Origin: Bacillus sp. V2I10
Lineage (GTDB): Bacteria > Bacillota > Bacilli > Bacillales > Bacillaceae
Assembly (NCBI RefSeq): GCF_030817055.1
Contig: NZ_JAUSYV010000001.1
Location: forward strand, 4,922,001-4,986,000
Length of the DNA stretch: 64,000 nucleotides
Reading direction: 5' to 3'
The position numbers were made by a program, and so were the translations under genes. This document shows, one piece after another, positions 33,783 to 42,704 of the stretch (its first letter is position 1; each line of letters starts with the position of its first letter). Below the pieces are notes generated by a model. It was not told where the DNA came from, made no database searches, and saw only the letters and a list, made by a program, of their open reading frames with translations.

Positions 33783-34811
33783 TTATCGTACATTCCGAAT
33801 ATCCTCAATCCACCGATCCCCATATTCAGTGGAATACGTTTCATAAAGCGGCTTGAACACCTTACGCCATCTATCTTTTTCGGCTTCACTCAGTTCATGG
33901 ATTTTCATCTTGGAATTTTGTTTCATTCTAATTAGCTGTGAGTCATTCATCTTTTTTGATTCTTTAAACATCCACTCAGTCGTTTCATCCATGGCTTTTT
34001 GAATTTGAGTTTGCAGTTCAGGTTCCAGACTGTTCCAGAATTCTGCATTCATTAAGACAGAATAGCCTAAATAGCCATGGTTCGAAACCGTCATGTCTTT
34101 TTGCAGTCGATAAAATCCTTTTGAATAAATATTTGAAATCGTGTTTTCCTGTCCGTCAAATTCATTTCCTTCCAAAGCGATGTAAACATCATTGAAGGAA
34201 GAAGCTTTTGGAATGGCACCCAGCAATTCAAACTGTTTTGCAATTGTATCACTTGGCATTATTCTAAAGCGCTGTCCTGAAAAATCCTCAGGCTCGATCA
34301 ACGTCCCGCTGCTGCTTGTCATTTGTTTGAAGCCATTTCCCCACAATGCGAGGCCCTTAATATTTTCAGTTTCAAGTTCGCCTAGCAGCCGTTCTCCAAC
34401 TTCTCCTGTATAAACGTTTTGTACATGCTGCTCATCCTGAAAAATAAAAGGCAAATCAAGCACTTGCCATTCAGGGATGACCTCTGTCATTTTTGAATAA
34501 GAAGGAGCAATCATTTGAACGTCGCCCTTTTTAAGCGCATTCAGCTCTTTTTCATCTGAATACATAATTTCGTTCGGAAAAACTTCCACCTTTATTTTTC
34601 CATCAGTCCGGTCTGCAATAATCTCAGCAAATTTTTCTGCAGCCTGTCCCTTAGGTGTATTTTCAGCAACCACATGACTGAACTTAATGACAATTTGATC
34701 ACTCAAACCATGCTGTTCATCGTCTTCTTCTATTTCATGCATAGGATCATGTGAAAAAATTACCACTAAAAAGAGCACAGTTAAAAGACTAGCGCTAATA
34801 AACCATTTCAT
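33783..34811 (-). CDS. dctB: Dicarboxylate-binding protein, TRAP DctP family (DctB)
   Basis: A 342-residue extracytoplasmic binding protein with an N-terminal membrane anchor (FISASLLTVLFLVVIF). No lipobox cysteine is present, as in B. subtilis DctB. Family segments are VIKFSHVVAENTPKGQAAEKF, LWGNGFKQMTSS, the substrate arginine in FSGQRFRIMPSD and GQENTISNIYSKGFY. No TRAP membrane subunits are nearby; in the B. subtilis dct locus this protein works as an auxiliary sensor with DctS. The ATG at 34811 has GGTGG 5 nt before it; a GTG at 34820 overlaps that site. It is divergent from dctS. Confidence 0.9.
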   Translation of the reverse strand: MKWFISASLLTVLFLVVIFSHDPMHEIEEDDEQHGLSDQIVIKFSHVVAENTPKGQAAEKFAEIIADRTDGKIKVEVFPNEIMYSDEKELNALKKGDVQMIAPSYSKMTEVIPEWQVLDLPFIFQDEQHVQNVYTGEVGERLLGELETENIKGLALWGNGFKQMTSSSGTLIEPEDFSGQRFRIMPSDTIAKQFELLGAIPKASSFNDVYIALEGNEFDGQENTISNIYSKGFYRLQKDMTVSNHGYLGYSVLMNAEFWNSLEPELQTQIQKAMDETTEWMFKESKKMNDSQLIRMKQNSKMKIHELSEAEKDRWRKVFKPLYETYSTEYGDRWIEDIRNVR

Positions 34812-34917
34812 ACTATCCACCGTTTCAACAATTTTTTAGTAGATTCATTGTATCATGAGATTTTGGTGCATGTTACAATGAAAGATATTTTATTCTTCAG
34901 AATAATGAGGAACCAAT

Positions 34918-36495
34918 ATGAGACGAATTTCAATCTTATGGAAAATTACTGGCTTAATCTTCTTTATATTAGGGTTTTCTCTTTTTCTGGCAGGAATTGT
35001 TTTATTCGGCAATTATATAAGCGGAAAAGAAGAAGAGTTAAAGGCGCGTTCTTTCGTAACAGCGCAGACGATCGCTGAACTTCCTGAAGTGAAAGAAGCT
35101 CTTGAAAGCAGACAGAATGATCTTAATAAAGTAATCGACCGCCTAAGAATCATCAACAACGCAAATTATATTGTTGTTTTAAACATGGATCGTGAAAGAC
35201 TGACACATCCCGTACTTGATATGATCGGTACCCGCTCACAGGGAAACGATGAAGGCCCGGCCTTTGCAGAACACTCCTACACATCTAAGGCAAATGGAGA
35301 AATCGGAACCGTCATGCGTGCATTTGCCCCTGTAATGAACGATGACCATGAACAAATTGGAGTCGTCCTTGCGGGATACAAACTTCCAGTCTTTATGGAA
35401 GTTCTGCAAAGCCTTGTGTTTGAAATCTTCATCACATCAAGTCTCTCTTTATTATTTGGGGGCTGGGGCGCCTGGATTCTGGCACGGCAAATTAAAAGAC
35501 AGATGTTTCACCTCGAGCCACATGAAATTGCAAGGCTCCTTGTCGAGCGCACTGAAACATTTAATGCCATGCACGAAGGTGTAATAGCTATTGATACGAA
35601 TGAAAAGATTACTATTTTTAATAATAAAGCCATGAAAATGATGCGGATTAACGGTCACGTGATTGGAAAATCCATCAGAGAAGTTATTCCAGATACCGCC
35701 TTGCCTGAAATTCTCAAGCTTGATCATGCGATATACAGCAAAGAGCTTAATGTCGGCAACCTGAACATTTTAAGCAATCGGGTTCCGATTAAAGTAAGCG
35801 GCCAAACGGTTGGAGCTGTGGCCATTTTTCAGGACAGGACCGAAGTGAAAAAGATGGCGGAAGAATTAACAGGCGTACGAGCTTTTGTAAACGCTTTACG
35901 TGTCCAAAATCATGAATACAATAATAAGCTCCATACGATTGCAGGTCTGATTCAGCTCGGGAATCACGAAAAAGCGCTCCAATTTGTCTTTCAAACCACT
36001 GAAGAGCAAGAAGAACTGATTCAATTTTTGAGTAAAAACATCAGAGATGAGAGCATTGCGGGATTGCTGCTCAGTAAAATCCGCCGGGGAACCGAACTTG
36101 GAATCAGCGTGGAAATTGATCCCAACAGCCAGTTTAATAGGTTCCCAGATAAGCTTGATCATCATGATTTTGTTCTCATCCTAGGGAACCTGATTGAAAA
36201 TGCATTTGATTCTTTTAAACACCATCAAGGTCCCTTCCCTCATATTTTTATCAGCATTGAGCAGGATGCAGATATACTGACACTCTTAGTCGAGGATAAT
36301 GGAAGCGGAATAAAAGCAGCAGATTACCCCCGCATTTTTGAACAGGGCTTTTCTACAAAGGGAGGCCGGGAACGGGGAATCGGGCTTTATTTAGTCAATC
36401 AGCTTGTTCAGCAGGCAAATGGCACGATCATGGCGGAGTCTGAAGAAGGGGCGGGAACAAGCTTCACAGTTACATTTTATATGGAGGAGATTTGA
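34918..36495 (+). CDS. dctS: C4-dicarboxylate sensor histidine kinase
   Basis: A 525-residue membrane sensor kinase of the CitA/DcuS class. Helix 1 is at about 8-30, an extracytoplasmic PAS-like domain at 35-165, helix 2 at about 168-190, and a cytoplasmic PAS domain at 210-310. The phospho-acceptor is His332 in the class motif RVQNHEYNNKLHTIAGL. The ATPase domain shows the N box LGNLIENAFDSF, DNGSGI and GGRERGIGLYLV. It should sense succinate, fumarate or malate together with DctB and phosphorylate DctR, whose start overlaps its stop codon. Divergent from dctB, with about 105 nt for the shared control region. Confidence 0.93.
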   Translation: MRRISILWKITGLIFFILGFSLFLAGIVLFGNYISGKEEELKARSFVTAQTIAELPEVKEALESRQNDLNKVIDRLRIINNANYIVVLNMDRERLTHPVLDMIGTRSQGNDEGPAFAEHSYTSKANGEIGTVMRAFAPVMNDDHEQIGVVLAGYKLPVFMEVLQSLVFEIFITSSLSLLFGGWGAWILARQIKRQMFHLEPHEIARLLVERTETFNAMHEGVIAIDTNEKITIFNNKAMKMMRINGHVIGKSIREVIPDTALPEILKLDHAIYSKELNVGNLNILSNRVPIKVSGQTVGAVAIFQDRTEVKKMAEELTGVRAFVNALRVQNHEYNNKLHTIAGLIQLGNHEKALQFVFQTTEEQEELIQFLSKNIRDESIAGLLLSKIRRGTELGISVEIDPNSQFNRFPDKLDHHDFVLILGNLIENAFDSFKHHQGPFPHIFISIEQDADILTLLVEDNGSGIKAADYPRIFEQGFSTKGGRERGIGLYLVNQLVQQANGTIMAESEEGAGTSFTVTFYMEEI

Positions 36496-37187
36496 TGCAG
36501 GTCAAACCAGTTTCCGTACTTCTGATTGAAGATGATTTAATGGTTCAGGAAGTGAATCGGGAGTTTTTAGATAGAGTGAATGGTTTTGAAGTTATTGGCA
36601 TCGCATCAAATGGTGCCGAAGGCCTGGAGCTTGTGCGAAAGCTTGCTCCTGATCTGATTTTGATTGATATGTATATGCCCAAAATGAATGGTCTTGAGAC
36701 CATTCAAGCCATTCGGGCTGAAGGACATGCCTCTGATATTATTGCGATAACGGCCGCAAGTGATATGGAAACAGTCCGAAATGTTCTGCTTCACGGAGCC
36801 GTTGATTATTTAATGAAACCATTCAAATTCGAACGGCTGAAGCAATCACTTGAAAACTATTCAGCCTACCGCAGCAAGCTGAAAGATAAATCCCGGCTGA
36901 CACAAAATGAACTTGATTCCATCAGGTTTCAAAAAGAAGAGCCTAAAGAGAAAAAGGATTTGCCAAAAGGATTGCATGAGGTGACTCTCTATAAAATTCT
37001 CACCTATCTCACAAATCAAAGCGCTCCTGTTTCAGCTGAGAATGTAGCCTCAAGCGTGGGAATTGCCAGAGTAACAGCAAGACGATATCTTGAACACCTT
37101 GAACGAGAAGGAAAATTAGAGATTGATATTCAATATGGCGGTGTCGGGAGGCCTGTCAACAAGTATCTAATTTCAAAAAGAGTATAA
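36495..37187 (+). CDS. dctR: Response regulator for dicarboxylate uptake
   Basis: A 230-residue response regulator of the CitB/DcuR type. The receiver domain holds the acidic pair in LLIEDD, the phospho-acceptor Asp58 in LILIDMYMP and the lysine in YLMKPFKFERL. The C-terminal helix-turn-helix region (about 165-225) shows NVASSVGIARVTARRYLE. It is expected to activate dctP. The ATG at 36495 overlaps the dctS stop (TGATG) and has GGAGG 7 nt upstream; a TTG at 36492 is less likely. A strong terminator follows. Confidence 0.93.
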   Translation: MQVKPVSVLLIEDDLMVQEVNREFLDRVNGFEVIGIASNGAEGLELVRKLAPDLILIDMYMPKMNGLETIQAIRAEGHASDIIAITAASDMETVRNVLLHGAVDYLMKPFKFERLKQSLENYSAYRSKLKDKSRLTQNELDSIRFQKEEPKEKKDLPKGLHEVTLYKILTYLTNQSAPVSAENVASSVGIARVTARRYLEHLEREGKLEIDIQYGGVGRPVNKYLISKRV

Positions 37188-37190
37188 AAA

Positions 37191-37219
37191 AGAGATGCAG
37201 CCACACCGGTTGCATCTCT
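37191..37219 (+). terminator. Terminator of dctSR
   Basis: Stem AGAGATGCA/TGCATCTCT followed by TTTTCATT. Confidence 0.85.
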
Positions 37220-37271
37220 TTTCATTATTGCGGCTAATAAGCAGAAATCCGGATGATTGTAAGAAAAAACA

Positions 37272-37400
37272 GCCGAAACATCCTTTATTTGGCCAAGCCA
37301 AAAAGTGGTTTGGCCGTATCTTTTCACATTTCGGCCGAAAAATTTTATAAACCAGCCGTATAAATTCAAAAAATGGCTGATAAATTTATCATTTCAGCGG
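37272..37400 (+). repeat. 21-bp word array (word GGCCG/GGCC)
   Basis: GCC-centred words start at 37272, 37292, 37313, 37334, 37355, 37376 (GCTG) and 37397 (GCGG). The first step is 20 bp and the rest exactly 21 bp. The intervening AT-rich bases differ between units. It lies between converging dctR and the ThuA gene. Confidence 0.75.
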
Positions 37401-37424
37401 TATGAAGTGATTCAGCTGAGCTAA

Positions 37425-37527
37425 ACGGGTGATTTCGCTTTTCCTTGTCCAGCTCCGCCTCCTAACCCCTCGGTCAGAACAAATCGGCCTGTCGGGGCTG
37501 AACAGTCGGCTCCGCTTTTCTTATGAC
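37425..37527 (-). repeat. Dispersed hairpin element, inverted copy
   Basis: Read on the minus strand it starts AAGAAAAGCGGAGCCGACTG and has CTGACCGAGGGGTTAGGAGG followed by CGGAGCTGGACAAGG. This is the same element in the opposite orientation. It ends next to the ThuA stop codon. Confidence 0.65.
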
Positions 37528-38243
37528 TTAACAGTAATTTTCTCAAGCGGCTGAGCATTTCCGTAAACCGGATACTCGCGTTTTGTCGGTGCTGCCCAAT
37601 TAGCTGCATTCACTAATACTTTTTGAATTTCTTTGTTATGGTATGTCGGGTATGTTTCATGGCCAGGGCGGAAGTAGAAAATCTTTCCGTTTCCTCTTTG
37701 ATATGTGCATCCTGAACGGAATACTTCTCCGCCTTCAAACCAGCTGACAAATACTAATTGATCTGGTGCCGGAATATCAAAATGCTCTCCGTACATTTCT
37801 TCTTTTTCAATTTCGATGTACTCGCCGATTCCTTCAGTAATTGGATGAGAAGGATCAACAACCCATAGACGCTCTTTGTCGTCGGCTTCGCGCCATTTTA
37901 GGTCACAAGATGTACCCATCAGCTTTTTAAAGATTTTTGAGAAATGTCCTGAATGAAGAACAACTAAGCCCATTCCTTCAAGTACACGTTTTTGAACTCG
38001 CTCAACGATTTCGTCAGTTACCTCATCATGTGCAAGGTGTCCCCACCAGAAAAGAACGTCAGTCCCGCTTAAAACTTCTTCTGTTAGCCCGTGCTCAGGC
38101 TGATCTAATGTAGCAGTCTCAGCATCAAACCCGTTTTCTTTTAATAAGTTAGCGATGGCGCCGTGAATGCCTTCAGGATAAATTTCTGCTACTGTTGGAT
38201 TTTTTTGTTCATGGCGGTTTTCGTTCCAAACTGTAATTTTCAT
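37521..38243 (-). CDS. ThuA-domain protein (trehalose utilisation type)
   Basis: A 240-residue protein filled by a ThuA domain, a glutamine-amidotransferase-like fold lacking the usual catalytic cysteine. Motifs include VWNENRHEQ at the N-terminus, VLFWWGHLAHDEV (about 63-75), GLVVLHSGHFSKIF (about 92-105) and KIFYFRPGHETYPTYH near 190-205. ThuA is needed for growth on trehalose and related disaccharides in rhizobia, probably through a 3-keto-glycoside route. It sits after two ABC sugar permeases and a binding protein, as in thu operons. AGGGAG lies 8 nt before the ATG. Exact reaction not known. Confidence 0.87.
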   Translation of the reverse strand: MKITVWNENRHEQKNPTVAEIYPEGIHGAIANLLKENGFDAETATLDQPEHGLTEEVLSGTDVLFWWGHLAHDEVTDEIVERVQKRVLEGMGLVVLHSGHFSKIFKKLMGTSCDLKWREADDKERLWVVDPSHPITEGIGEYIEIEKEEMYGEHFDIPAPDQLVFVSWFEGGEVFRSGCTYQRGNGKIFYFRPGHETYPTYHNKEIQKVLVNAANWAAPTKREYPVYGNAQPLEKITVKS

Positions 38244-38334
38244 TGTTAAATCTCCCTATAATAAATTATTTTTAATATTTAATCTAATCTATCTATTTCA
38301 ATATACAATATTCCAGCCTATTAATTAAGCCAAA

Positions 38335-39156
38335 TTATTTAATTGACCCTTTCATTACTCCGCTGATGATCCATTTTTGTGCGAAAACATAGACAATAAT
38401 CATCGGAATCAGTGCAAGCAGATACGAGGCAAATGCCAGGTTATAGTCTGTGCTGAACTGTGATTGGAAAATATACTGCACAAGCGGCAATGTTGCCATG
38501 TCGCTGTCGCTCAGAACGACGAGCGGCAGCAGAAAATCGTTCCATGCCCCAAGACATGTAAGGATGGCCACAGTTGCATTCATTGGTGCAAGCAGCGGGA
38601 AAATGACCTTCCAGAACACTCCCCAAGTTGTTGCGCCGTCTACTATTGCAGCTTCTTCCAATTCTTTCGGAATGGATCTTATATATCCTACATAGATAAA
38701 GATATTGAAAGATAGATTGTAGACAATGTACAAAATGACTAATCCCACAAGATTATCCATGCCCCACAATGCTGTTTGTCTTACGATTGGAAGCATAATG
38801 ATCGGGAAAGGGATGAACATCGCACTAACAAAATAGTAAAATGTGAATTTATAAAACTTTTTATGCATGTTGCGTGCAATCGCATAAGCGACCATAGAAT
38901 TCGTCAGGACAGTAAAAATAACGACTAATACAGTGACGAAAACGCTGTTTTTTAATGCATTGAAGAAATTCGTCATTTCTATCGCTTTCGCAAAGTTGTC
39001 AAAAGACCATGACTGCGGCAGAGCAAGCAAGTTTCCCGCAAGCTCCTGCGGTGTTTTAAAGGCAATGGTAATGGTTAAGTACAGCGGCAGGATAATGAAC
39101 ATTGCTCCTAAAATCAAGAGTATGGTGACAGGCCAGTTTGTCTTTTTGCTGATCAT
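38335..39156 (-). CDS. ABC sugar permease, MalG type
   Basis: A 273-residue six-helix permease of the carbohydrate uptake transporter 1 family (MalG/ThuG side). The conserved EAA loop is seen as LEEAAIVDGATTWGVFWKVIFPLL, the site that contacts the ATPase. The start overlaps the stop of the partner permease by 4 nt (ATGA), typical of this pair. No ATP-binding protein is encoded nearby, so a shared ATPase such as MsmX probably energises it, as in B. subtilis. Confidence 0.92.
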   Translation of the reverse strand: MISKKTNWPVTILLILGAMFIILPLYLTITIAFKTPQELAGNLLALPQSWSFDNFAKAIEMTNFFNALKNSVFVTVLVVIFTVLTNSMVAYAIARNMHKKFYKFTFYYFVSAMFIPFPIIMLPIVRQTALWGMDNLVGLVILYIVYNLSFNIFIYVGYIRSIPKELEEAAIVDGATTWGVFWKVIFPLLAPMNATVAILTCLGAWNDFLLPLVVLSDSDMATLPLVQYIFQSQFSTDYNLAFASYLLALIPMIIVYVFAQKWIISGVMKGSIK

Positions 39157-40019
39157 CAGTTGCCCACCTCTCTTTTTTCAAGAATCTTAAGCTGAAAGAT
39201 AGAAAAGATAACAATAACAATAAAGTAAATGACCGCATTTGCAGACTGATAGGCAAATTCTCCGCCCTGAAAGCCGCCTCTATAGATCAGAAGCGAAATC
39301 GATTCTGTTGATTGACCTGGTCCTCCGCCTGTAAGGGCAACGATCTGGTCAAAAACCATCAGAAAACCTTTCATCGACAAAATCATATTAATTGTAAAAA
39401 ATGGTGCAATCAGCGGAAAGGTGATTTTCCAGAACTTTGTCCAAATTCCAGCACCGTCAATGCTTGCAGCTTCATATAAATCCTCAGTAATGGTTACAAG
39501 ACCTGCAAGGTACAAGATTGTATTGAACGCGATTGCCTGCCAAACAGCTACGATGACGATACCAACCCAGGCAAGGTTCGGATCACCCAGAATATTTTTA
39601 GATAATGCCTCCATTCCAAGGCCGCCTGCGATATCAGGCAGAAAATGCGTGAAAATGAAGTTGAAAATAAAACCAACGATCAGAATACTTAAGATATAAG
39701 GCATGAAATAGACAGCTCGAAGTGTTTTTTGAAACTTAATTTTTGCATTAAGCCCCATTGCCACAAGCAAGCTGAAAAAATTCACAAGAATCGTGGAAAT
39801 AATGGCAAACTGAAAGGTGAAGCCGTACGCATTGAGTGCTCTTTCATCCTTAAATACATTCAGATAGTTTTTCAGACCGACAAAGTTCCACTCCCCGTAT
39901 CCTCTCCAGTCCGTAAAACTGTAGAATATCCCCTGAAGGGCAGGATAGGTATGAAAAATAAAGAATAAGAGAACGGCAGGAACAGTCATGATGAGGAAAA
40001 CTTTGTTTTTATTATTCAT
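39156..40019 (-). CDS. ABC sugar permease, MalF type
   Basis: A 287-residue permease with about six helices, partner of the MalG-type gene with which it overlaps by 4 nt. The EAA loop is LYEAASIDGAGIWTKFWKITFPLI. The ATG at 40019 has AAGGGAG 8 nt before it; the open frame continues to 40070 but without a site. Between it and the binding-protein gene there is a copy of the dispersed hairpin element (40048-40160), so the two genes are about 150 nt apart yet probably still co-transcribed. Confidence 0.92.
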   Translation of the reverse strand: MNNKNKVFLIMTVPAVLLFFIFHTYPALQGIFYSFTDWRGYGEWNFVGLKNYLNVFKDERALNAYGFTFQFAIISTILVNFFSLLVAMGLNAKIKFQKTLRAVYFMPYILSILIVGFIFNFIFTHFLPDIAGGLGMEALSKNILGDPNLAWVGIVIVAVWQAIAFNTILYLAGLVTITEDLYEAASIDGAGIWTKFWKITFPLIAPFFTINMILSMKGFLMVFDQIVALTGGGPGQSTESISLLIYRGGFQGGEFAYQSANAVIYFIVIVIFSIFQLKILEKREVGN

Positions 40020-40047
40020 TGATTTATCTCCCTTCATAGAAATGCGG

Positions 40048-40160
40048 AACCGCCTGTTTAGCCCAGGCATGGCAGATAAGGATTCACCTGAAAAGTCCGG
40101 TTGTGACTTTTTCAGTGAATCTGTTCTGACCGAGGGGTTAGGCGGTACAGCTGGACAAAA
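40048..40160 (+). repeat. Dispersed hairpin element, best-preserved copy
   Basis: Starts ATGCGGAACCGCCTG and goes on TTTAGCCCAGG. The inner hairpin is AAAAGTCCGGTTGTGACTTT, and the 3' arm reads CTGACCGAGGGGTTAGGCGG then TACAGCTGGACA. The GGAACCGCC and GGCGGTAC arms pair. Located inside the ABC transporter operon between binding protein and permease. Confidence 0.7.
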
Positions 40161-40169
40161 TAAAAATTA

Positions 40170-41402
40170 TTAGCGATCCTCAACTTTCTCCCACTCTCTA
40201 TCCATTTTCTTCAAGAAAGTGCTTTTCTTTTTCTCGATCAGAAATTCCTGAAGAATGTTTTCTGCTCCCATTCCTGCAGGAAAATAGTGATCTTGGAAAC
40301 TGGTGATTTTTCCTTTTTCAAAGTTTACTTTTATTCCTCCGAAAACGGGATCCTCCTGATACACTCCCTTTATTGCAGAGAAAGCCTTTTGCTCATCAAT
40401 GTAACGTTTTGCAGTCTCTTTCTTCAGCATAAACGCAAGGAATTTTTCGGCTTCTTTTTTGTGCTCGCTGTCTTTGCTGATGGTCAGCAGAACATCAACA
40501 CCTGAAACAAGTTTGTTTTGCTCTGGGTCGTTCTTTACAGGCATCGGAAAAACGCCAAGTTCTGCTTCAGGATTTGCTTTTAAAATCTCAGGAATCGCCC
40601 AGTTCCCCTGAATATACATGACACCCTCGCCTGCTGCGAACGCATTGTTGCCATCGCCGTAGGCAATTCCAAAGTTGTCTTTGTGTCCGTATTCTGTAAG
40701 GGTCAGCATCTTGTCTGCGACTTCATCGTAGCTCTTTACAAATGACGTCTGTCCAGAGCTTTTCTTTTCTGCAAATTCTTCACCTGCCAGATTTCCTCCA
40801 AGAGAGTTCAAGGAAATCATTCCAGTCCATGCATCTTTAAGAGTCAAATAGATTGGTATTTCGCTGGCAGCTTTTGCTTTTTCCAATACGGCGATAAATT
40901 CATCCCACGTTTTCGGAACTTCAAGGCCAAGCTCTTCAAACTTCAGTTTGTTATAGATCACCGTGTTTGCGTTTGTCGCATATGGCAGTCCGTAGACCCC
41001 ATCTTTATCAGGGCCTACTAAGCGGTCAATCATGTCCAGATAGGAAGGCTGGATGGAATCGATAAGATCTGTATCAGCAAAATCCTCAAGCACTCCTGCT
41101 CTTCCCAATTCACCGTATGTAGCATTTCCTGCAATCAGCATAACGTCAGGAATGTCATTCTTAATAAGCTTTGTCCGCAGCACGGTTTCTGCTTCCGGAG
41201 GAGAATCAAATTTGATCCTGATATCTGGATTTTCTGCTTCAAACTCTTCTATCAGACCTTTATATGTATTGATATTTTCAGATTTGTTGGAGAAAAGATT
41301 AAGCGTGACTTTCCCGTCCGCTTCTTCCCCTAAAGAGCATCCCGCTAATATGGCAGCCCCAAGCACCATGCCTGCGGCGAGTGCAGTAATTTTCTTGATC
41401 AT
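40170..41402 (-). CDS. ABC sugar-binding lipoprotein
   Basis: A 410-residue extracellular solute-binding protein, family 1. A lipoprotein signal ends at LAGC with the lipidated Cys22. The mature part shows the family's FEAENPDIRIKFD, LPYATNANTVIYNKLKFEELG and FAAGEGVMYIQGNWAI segments. It captures a sugar for the two downstream permeases; substrate probably a disaccharide given the ThuA gene. GGGAGG lies 8 nt before the ATG. First gene of the operon, preceded by two copies of a GTAAACGTTTAC operator. Confidence 0.93.
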   Translation of the reverse strand: MIKKITALAAGMVLGAAILAGCSLGEEADGKVTLNLFSNKSENINTYKGLIEEFEAENPDIRIKFDSPPEAETVLRTKLIKNDIPDVMLIAGNATYGELGRAGVLEDFADTDLIDSIQPSYLDMIDRLVGPDKDGVYGLPYATNANTVIYNKLKFEELGLEVPKTWDEFIAVLEKAKAASEIPIYLTLKDAWTGMISLNSLGGNLAGEEFAEKKSSGQTSFVKSYDEVADKMLTLTEYGHKDNFGIAYGDGNNAFAAGEGVMYIQGNWAIPEILKANPEAELGVFPMPVKNDPEQNKLVSGVDVLLTISKDSEHKKEAEKFLAFMLKKETAKRYIDEQKAFSAIKGVYQEDPVFGGIKVNFEKGKITSFQDHYFPAGMGAENILQEFLIEKKKSTFLKKMDREWEKVEDR

Positions 41403-41427
41403 TCATTTCGCCTCCCAGTTCAGAATA

Positions 41428-41441
41428 AGTAAACGTTTACT
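41428..41441. promoter_or_regulatory. LacI-type operator 1
   Basis: Perfect 14-bp palindrome AGTAAACGTTTACT, 26 nt upstream of the binding-protein start, where bound repressor would block transcription. Confidence 0.8.
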
Positions 41442-41473
41442 CTTTTCAGCAAAAAAAATTGGCGCTCTTCCTG

Positions 41474-41487
41474 CGTAAACGTTTACG
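41474..41487. promoter_or_regulatory. LacI-type operator 2
   Basis: Perfect palindrome CGTAAACGTTTACG, 46 bp from operator 1, lying just past the regulator gene. Confidence 0.8.
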
Positions 41488-41508
41488 TCATTTACAAAAA
41501 AGAAGAAG

Positions 41509-42519
41509 CTATTCCTCTTTTTTTATTACACTGCTTCTTTCCTTAATGGAATGCGGCATAATCCGGCTTTCTATGAGCTGATTGCCATTGATCATGTCAA
41601 ATATCATTTTTGCTGCCTTTTCTCCCATTTCATAAAAGGGCTGAGCAAGTGAAGTTAACGGGGGTATCGACATTTCGGCAATACTCAAGTTATCGTAGCC
41701 GATAATCGATAATTCCTCGGGTATTCTTATGCCCTGCTGATAAGCTTCTGAAATCGCTCCAAAAGCAATTTCATCGCTTGCCGCAAAGATAGCTGTCACT
41801 TCAGGCGCCTGCTGTCTCATTTTCTTTAATCCTTCTATGCCGTCAGCGAAGGTAAATCCTTCACTGCAGACAATCTGGCTGTCATGAACAGGCAAACCGT
41901 GATCTATTAATGCATCCTTAAATCCATCAATTCTTGGTTTTCCTGCTATAAGATCATTTTGATTTCCGCTGATCATGCCGATCTGCGTGTGTCCTTTTTT
42001 AATTAAGTACTGAGCGGCAGAATACGCCGCATGCCTGTCATCCACTTTGACGTATGGCACTGAATAAGCACGTGATTCCGTCGATAAAAGGACTAGGGGA
42101 ATATTCATTTTCTGAATAAATTCATAGTATTCCTCTTTTAGAATTTCACTCGTGAAAATAATTCCGTCAACACGCTTTTCATTAAGCAATTGCAGGTATT
42201 TCATTGTTTTTGAACCATTGGACTCTGTATGGCAGACAATCACGCTTGATCCAAGCTGATGAGCTGCTTTTTCTATTCCGGCTAACAGTTCCGTTACGAG
42301 CATACTTGAAAGAGCCGGAAATAATACACCAATTGTCGACGTTTTCTTATTGATAAGTCCTCTTGCAATGGCATTTGGATGGTAGTCCAATTCTTCAATC
42401 GCTTCAAGAACCTTCCGTTTTGTTTTTTCAGAGTAACCCTTCTGATTATTCAGAATTCTTGAAACGGTAGCAATCGAAACATTCGCCTTTTTTGCTACAT
42501 CTTTGATGGTATAATTCAT
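41509..42519 (-). CDS. LacI-family transcriptional regulator
   Basis: A 336-residue repressor with an N-terminal LacI helix-turn-helix (YTIKDVAKKANVSIATVSRI), the hinge LDYHPNAIARGLINKKT and a periplasmic-binding-like effector domain (ASDEIAFGAI, GYDNLSIAEM, PPLTSLAQP). Two perfect and one near-perfect GTAAACGTTTAC-type sites flank it: before the transporter operon and before its own start, so it probably controls both. The ATG at 42519 follows an AAGGTGGG site; the frame open to 42543 is not needed. The effector is likely the imported sugar or its phosphate. Confidence 0.92.
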   Translation of the reverse strand: MNYTIKDVAKKANVSIATVSRILNNQKGYSEKTKRKVLEAIEELDYHPNAIARGLINKKTSTIGVLFPALSSMLVTELLAGIEKAAHQLGSSVIVCHTESNGSKTMKYLQLLNEKRVDGIIFTSEILKEEYYEFIQKMNIPLVLLSTESRAYSVPYVKVDDRHAAYSAAQYLIKKGHTQIGMISGNQNDLIAGKPRIDGFKDALIDHGLPVHDSQIVCSEGFTFADGIEGLKKMRQQAPEVTAIFAASDEIAFGAISEAYQQGIRIPEELSIIGYDNLSIAEMSIPPLTSLAQPFYEMGEKAAKMIFDMINGNQLIESRIMPHSIKERSSVIKKEE

Positions 42520-42542
42520 TTCCCACCTTCTCCCTGCTTTCA

Positions 42543-42556
42543 CGTAAACGTTTTCG
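42543..42556. promoter_or_regulatory. LacI-type operator 3 (autoregulation)
   Basis: CGTAAACGTTTTCG differs from operator 2 at one position. It is 24 nt before the regulator start. Confidence 0.75.
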
Positions 42557-42677
42557 TAAATTTATAGTACCACCTTATGAAAGCATTTACAATATGGTAA
42601 TAATTAATTTTTTTCTACCCTTGAGAGATATCAATTCTTGAAACATACTTGAGCATTTGCATTTGATTCACAAAGAA

Positions 42678-42696
42678 AGAGCCCGCAATGGACTCT
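42678..42696 (-). terminator. Terminator of hydrolase gene
   Basis: Imperfect stem AGAGCCC/GGACTCT followed on the minus strand by TTCTTTG. Confidence 0.55.
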
Positions 42697-42704
42697 CACT
42701 TCTT

